A stretch of DNA of 64,000 nt from AR5 sp035762565 (GTDB taxonomy: Bacteria; Methylomirabilota; Methylomirabilia; Rokubacteriales; CSP1-6): positions 11,947 to 75,946 of the forward strand of contig DASTOJ010000128.1 in NCBI GenBank assembly GCA_035762565.1, written 5' to 3'. The position numbers and the translations under genes were made by a program. This document shows positions 62,101 to 64,000 of this stretch, one piece after another; positions within the stretch are counted from its first letter, which is position 1; each line of letters starts with the position of its first letter. A model generated the notes under the pieces. The model saw only the letters and a program-made list of their open reading frames with translations. It made no database searches and was not told the origin of the DNA.

Positions 62101-62591
62101 ACGGTCCCCTCGAAGACGGTCAGCAGCGCCCGGTCGGGCTCGAGGCCGATGTAGAACTCGGTGCCCCGGACGCCCGCGATGGTGAACGGCGTCTGCACCT
62201 CGAGGCTGCGTGGGCCGCGGCTGAAGAAATGAGCGGCTCCTCGCAGCAGATTGACCACCCCGGTGCGCTCGTCCTTGACCGCCTCGACCGTCATCTCGGT
62301 GTTGGCGTTCAGCCGGAGTACCGACTGGTCGAGCATGGCGAGGTCCGCCCGGCTCCGTTCCTGGACTCGAATGGTGTCGCCCGGGGAGAAGCTGTCGTTG
62401 AGCCTGACCGGCTGCCACGCCGACTGGCCTACCCGGCGCGCCTCGACGAGGCCCTGGACCGACACCGCCCTCGCCACCGGGCCGCCGGGTTGCTGCGCGA
62501 TCGCGAGAGCCGGACCGAGGAGCCCCAGGTACAACGCAAGCCAGACGATCCAGCGCACCGGTCTCGCGGGAGGAATCATGCCGTGCACCAT
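59178..62591 (-). CDS. FecR-domain / TPR / outer-membrane beta-barrel fusion protein
   Basis: The 1137-residue protein starts at ATG 62591 (GTG 62594 and ATG 62579 are alternatives) with a signal peptide ending near LAIAQQ. Residues about 40-190 are a FecR domain (SFSPGDTIRVQERSRADLAMLDQSVLRLNANTEM, FTIAGVRGTEFYIGLE). Residues about 230-570 are TPR repeats (ADIERALKLAPNDPNALAL, ASVENAVALDPNNALAWARL, KAIALDQGDPLPRMGLG). The remainder, about 625-1137, is rich in alternating aromatic strands (TYSRRDLTIPTID, WRAYLFWTPHRWVALRTEYQYEKL, VTVGVTNLLDKDFRFFN), typical of a TonB-receptor-like barrel. It lacks a visible plug domain. It probably senses or transports at the outer membrane. The Cys-rich gene follows. 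Confidence 0.8.
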   Translation of the reverse strand: MVHGMIPPARPVRWIVWLALYLGLLGPALAIAQQPGGPVARAVSVQGLVEARRVGQSAWQPVRLNDSFSPGDTIRVQERSRADLAMLDQSVLRLNANTEMTVEAVKDERTGVVNLLRGAAHFFSRGPRSLEVQTPFTIAGVRGTEFYIGLEPDRALLTVFEGTVLAQSQAGSLTLSSGQSAVAETGKAPVLRVVARPRDAVQWTLHYPPVLYFRADELPSGPDWQGVRQSHEAYLKGDIKGAFDALAGVPQTVSDPRFFAYRAHLLLSVGRADEAAADIERALKLAPNDPNALALQTIIAVAQGDRDRALATAQRATQSAPKSATAQLALSYAQQARFDLEGARASVENAVALDPNNALAWARLSELWASFGELGRALKAAERAATLEPNLSRTQTVLGYAHLMRVKTTQAKEAFEKAIALDQGDPLPRMGLGLAKIREGKLHAGGRELEVAASLDPSNAIVRSYLGKTYYEEKRTGLDEREYEMAKQLDPNDPTPYFYGAIAKQTTNRPIEALHDMQRAIDLNDNRAVYRSRMLLDSDEAARSASLGRIYSDLGFQQLALVEGWKSVNIDPTNFSAHRLLSDSYAVLQRHEIARVSELLQSQLLQPLNMTPLQPRLGESNLFLVSSLGPSALSFNEFNPIFNRNGVTFQATGLAGENDTFAGEGVLAGIYQNVAFSLGGFHFTTDGWRRNADQKETIGNGFVQVDLTPRTMVQVEVRSRESELGDIQQRFFRDEVFQGFTDKVDTFTVRGGARHVFTPNSILLASVVYQNRRELQRFEPRADFGGGFTVDTDTKVPTEGMSYELQHLFRSRYFTLTSGAGYAHTTGVIRPKIFIPSFGLTFEDPTADTEIKHGNVYAYANINAIPTVTFTLGASLDHMDGSSDVVPDGGKTQVNPKAGVTWNPLPGTTIRGAIARVLKRTLVTNQTLEPTQVAGFNQFYDDPNVTESWRYGLALDQKLTADLFAGTSYSRRDLTIPTIDITTGQTSERSGGETLWRAYLFWTPHRWVALRTEYQYEKLTRGNATNGEEAPWVVTHRVPVGIGFFHESGFSSSVTATYWNQEGKFFRASNGVEETGQDDFWTVDAAINYRLPWRYGFVTVGVTNLLDKDFRFFNTDRANPFIQPDRMVFGRVTIALP

Positions 62592-62850
62592 CACTTTCGG
62601 GGGTGGCAGGTCCGAGCCTCCGATCTATCGAGTGGCGTGAGTATCGTTCGCGTGTCTTCCCGCGTCAACGCCGAAGTTTCGAGACGCGCCGCCCGGGTCA
62701 AGGTCCTCTTGCCTCCTCTGGCGCGGGCGAAGCGTTGCACACCTCGATTACCGATCGTGTACAGATTGGAGGAAGGCCTACCTGGGATGCGCCCTGTCCG
62801 AGTTGACTCGGCCAGGACTCCAGGCATCACACCGTAATGATATCGGTATG
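62592..62850. other. Promoter region between the regulator and the FecR/TPR/barrel gene
   Basis: About 260 bp. Its regulator-proximal end is strongly AT-rich for this window (around 62835-62855, with TGATATCGG and TTATATCG). No gene is supportable; it probably contains the promoter of the barrel operon. Confidence 0.4.
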
Positions 62851-64000
62851 TTATATCGTCTTCATGAGAGCCTCCGTCTCCGGGGCGGGCGTTACTCCAA
62901 GCGCAGCCAACATTTTCCGACACCGCTCGTAGACCAGGACGGCATCGCCCCGACGGCCCAGCCGCTTGTAGGCGAGCATCAGCCGGCGATAGTACTCCTC
63001 GGCGCGGTCGTTGATCTCCACGGCACGCTCGTAACACTCCGCGGCCGCCTCCCAGTCGCCGATCGCCTCCCAGACCCCGCCGATCTTGCGGAGCTGACGC
63101 AGCAGGTGTTCCTTGAGCCGGCCGCTGACGCCGGCGGCCCAGGGCATGGTTTGATCCCCGCCCAGGAATTCGCCGCGGTAGAGGGCGACCGCGCGGTCGG
63201 TCCAGCGAATGCTGGCCGCCCATTCGTGATCCCGCACCGGGCTCCGTGCGATGGCCGCCTCGGCGAGCGCCAGCGTCCGGTCGACGGCCCAGACGTCCAC
63301 CCAGCAGTGGGAGGGCGCCAGGCTGATGCGGCCGTCGCTGCGGAGCACGGCGCCCCCGTGGCCGAGCAGCCGCCGGAGGCGATGGAGCGTGACGGCCAGG
63401 GCCTGGTGGGCGGCGTCACCTTCGGAGTCCGGCCAGAGCACTTCGGCGATCTCGTCCTCGCGGACGTTGCGGCCACCGAGCGCGACGAGGACCTGCAGCA
63501 GCGCCAGCGGTTTCTTCTGCGCCTTGCCCGGGAATCGCACGGGCCGCTCGGCGGTGAGCACCTCGAAGCGCCCGAGCGTGAACACCTTGACCGGCCACGG
63601 CCACGCCTCGAGATGCACCGGCGGTTCGCCCGGCTCCAGGCGGCGCTCGCTGACGAGTCGGCGCACGTACTCGACCTCGAGCTCGGCATCGAGCGCCCGC
63701 GCCGCCAGCTCGGCCATCGTGCGGGGCCGCCACATCCACGTGTTGAGGTACCGGTGGCCGCGACCGATCGGCAGCGCCTCCGCGAGTGCCCGCATCGCGC
63801 CGCCCTCGTCTCCGCGCCCCAGCGCGACGTGGGCCTCGATCAGCCGCGCCGTGAATCTCAGGATGGCGCTGTCCATCTGCTCCGCGAGCTCGCTGGCCTG
63901 GATCAGATGCACGGCGGCGCCTGGCGTGCCGGCGGCGTCGAGCGCCTGAGCCGCGAACAGATGGGCGAGACACTGCAGGGCCGGCAGGCCGCACTCCCAG
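62851..64000 (-). CDS. SARP/AfsR-type transcriptional regulator with BTAD domain, 3' part
   Basis: The frame is open to the window edge, so the N-terminus lies outside. Visible from the edge inward: a helical TPR-like region (LQCLAHLFAAQALDAAG, ELAEQMDSAILRFTARLIEAHVALG), then an OmpR-type winged helix (KVFTLGRFEVLTAERPVRFPGKAQKKPLALLQVLVALG, REDEIAEVLWPDSEGDAAHQALAVTLHRLRRLLG), then a BTAD helical domain (YRGEFLGGDQTMPWAAGVSGRLKEHLLRQL, YYRRLMLAYKRLGRRGDAVLVYERCRKML). These activators are often very large with an ATPase module. Position and direction suggest it regulates the FecR/TPR/barrel operon. Confidence 0.82.
   Translation of the reverse strand, partial: WECGLPALQCLAHLFAAQALDAAGTPGAAVHLIQASELAEQMDSAILRFTARLIEAHVALGRGDEGGAMRALAEALPIGRGHRYLNTWMWRPRTMAELAARALDAELEVEYVRRLVSERRLEPGEPPVHLEAWPWPVKVFTLGRFEVLTAERPVRFPGKAQKKPLALLQVLVALGGRNVREDEIAEVLWPDSEGDAAHQALAVTLHRLRRLLGHGGAVLRSDGRISLAPSHCWVDVWAVDRTLALAEAAIARSPVRDHEWAASIRWTDRAVALYRGEFLGGDQTMPWAAGVSGRLKEHLLRQLRKIGGVWEAIGDWEAAAECYERAVEINDRAEEYYRRLMLAYKRLGRRGDAVLVYERCRKMLAALGVTPAPETEALMKTI

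Overview
This 64 kb window is GC-rich (roughly 70 percent by eye), densely coded bacterial chromosome. Gene content points to a free-living soil or sediment heterotroph: many flavin/F420-type (LLM) oxidoreductases, SDRs, branched-chain and sugar-type ABC importers, aromatic ring-cleavage enzymes, P450, HpaB-type hydroxylase, and large cyclase/ATPase/TPR proteins. That mix resembles Candidatus Rokubacteria/Methylomirabilota or a similarly under-cultured GC-rich lineage. This is inference only: there is no rRNA or tRNA gene in the window to test it. I see no CRISPR array, prophage or insertion sequence.

Layout. 1-5.9 kb: the 5' end of an exported SBP56/methanethiol-oxidase-like gene behind an LVIVD beta-propeller gene, a PPOX protein, an aldo/keto reductase, a matrixin protease, and a four-gene minus-strand unit (hydrolase, cysteine-dioxygenase-like cupin, small protein plus nucleotidyltransferase). 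6-13.8 kb: a plus-strand catabolic operon (Gfo/Idh/MocA, IDH/IPMDH-like, class V aminotransferase, ABC solute-binding lipoprotein and two permeases) plus an amidase. 13.8-20 kb: SDR, P450 and an 1115-residue zinc-ribbon/cyclase/AAA/TPR protein. 20.1-21 kb: a TacT/TacA-like toxin-antitoxin pair with a palindromic operator. 21-24.8 kb: YtkA-like envelope protein, amidohydrolase, YhbY and a small zinc-ribbon-like protein. 24.8-31 kb: a seven-gene minus-strand operon, hydroquinone dioxygenase small and large subunits followed by a complete branched-chain-type ABC importer. 31-41.6 kb: MlaC-like protein, YcaQ-like protein, LLM enzyme, DUF222-HNH, LURP-one-like protein, chorismate synthase, intradiol dioxygenase and HpaB-type hydroxylase. 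41.6-46.4 kb: an intact CHASE2-adenylate cyclase, a 2Fe-2S/Rieske fusion, its probable reductase and a thioredoxin-like protein. 46.4-53.7 kb: MetE-like protein, LLM enzyme, SDRs, DinB-like protein, enolase-superfamily enzyme and MFS. 53.8-54.5 kb: a damaged MNT-HEPN pair. 54.5-64 kb: two broken CHASE2-cyclase copies, a Cys-rich exported protein, a 1137-residue FecR/TPR/beta-barrel protein and a SARP/BTAD regulator.

Two whole-window patterns stand out. First, many genes have lost internal segments while keeping both recognisable ends (LLM at 32.0 kb, cyclase at 38.2 kb, haloperoxidase at 41.1 kb, GNAT at 46.4 kb, SDR at 50.1 kb, HepT at 54.2 kb, MFS remnant at 54.6 kb, CHASE2 copy at 57.2 kb), alongside single-base frameshifts. 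Second, at least seven genes lack a Shine-Dalgarno sequence and have a TAnnnT-like -10 box only 6-8 nt before the start codon, implying leaderless transcripts, while operon-internal genes often start at GTGA, TTGA or ATGA overlaps.

The most interesting candidate system is at 54.7-64 kb: a regulator, an outer-membrane-type barrel carrying periplasmic FecR and TPR domains, a Cys-rich exported protein and CHASE2 sensor cyclases. It looks like an envelope-sensing cAMP module that has been duplicated and then partly degraded.
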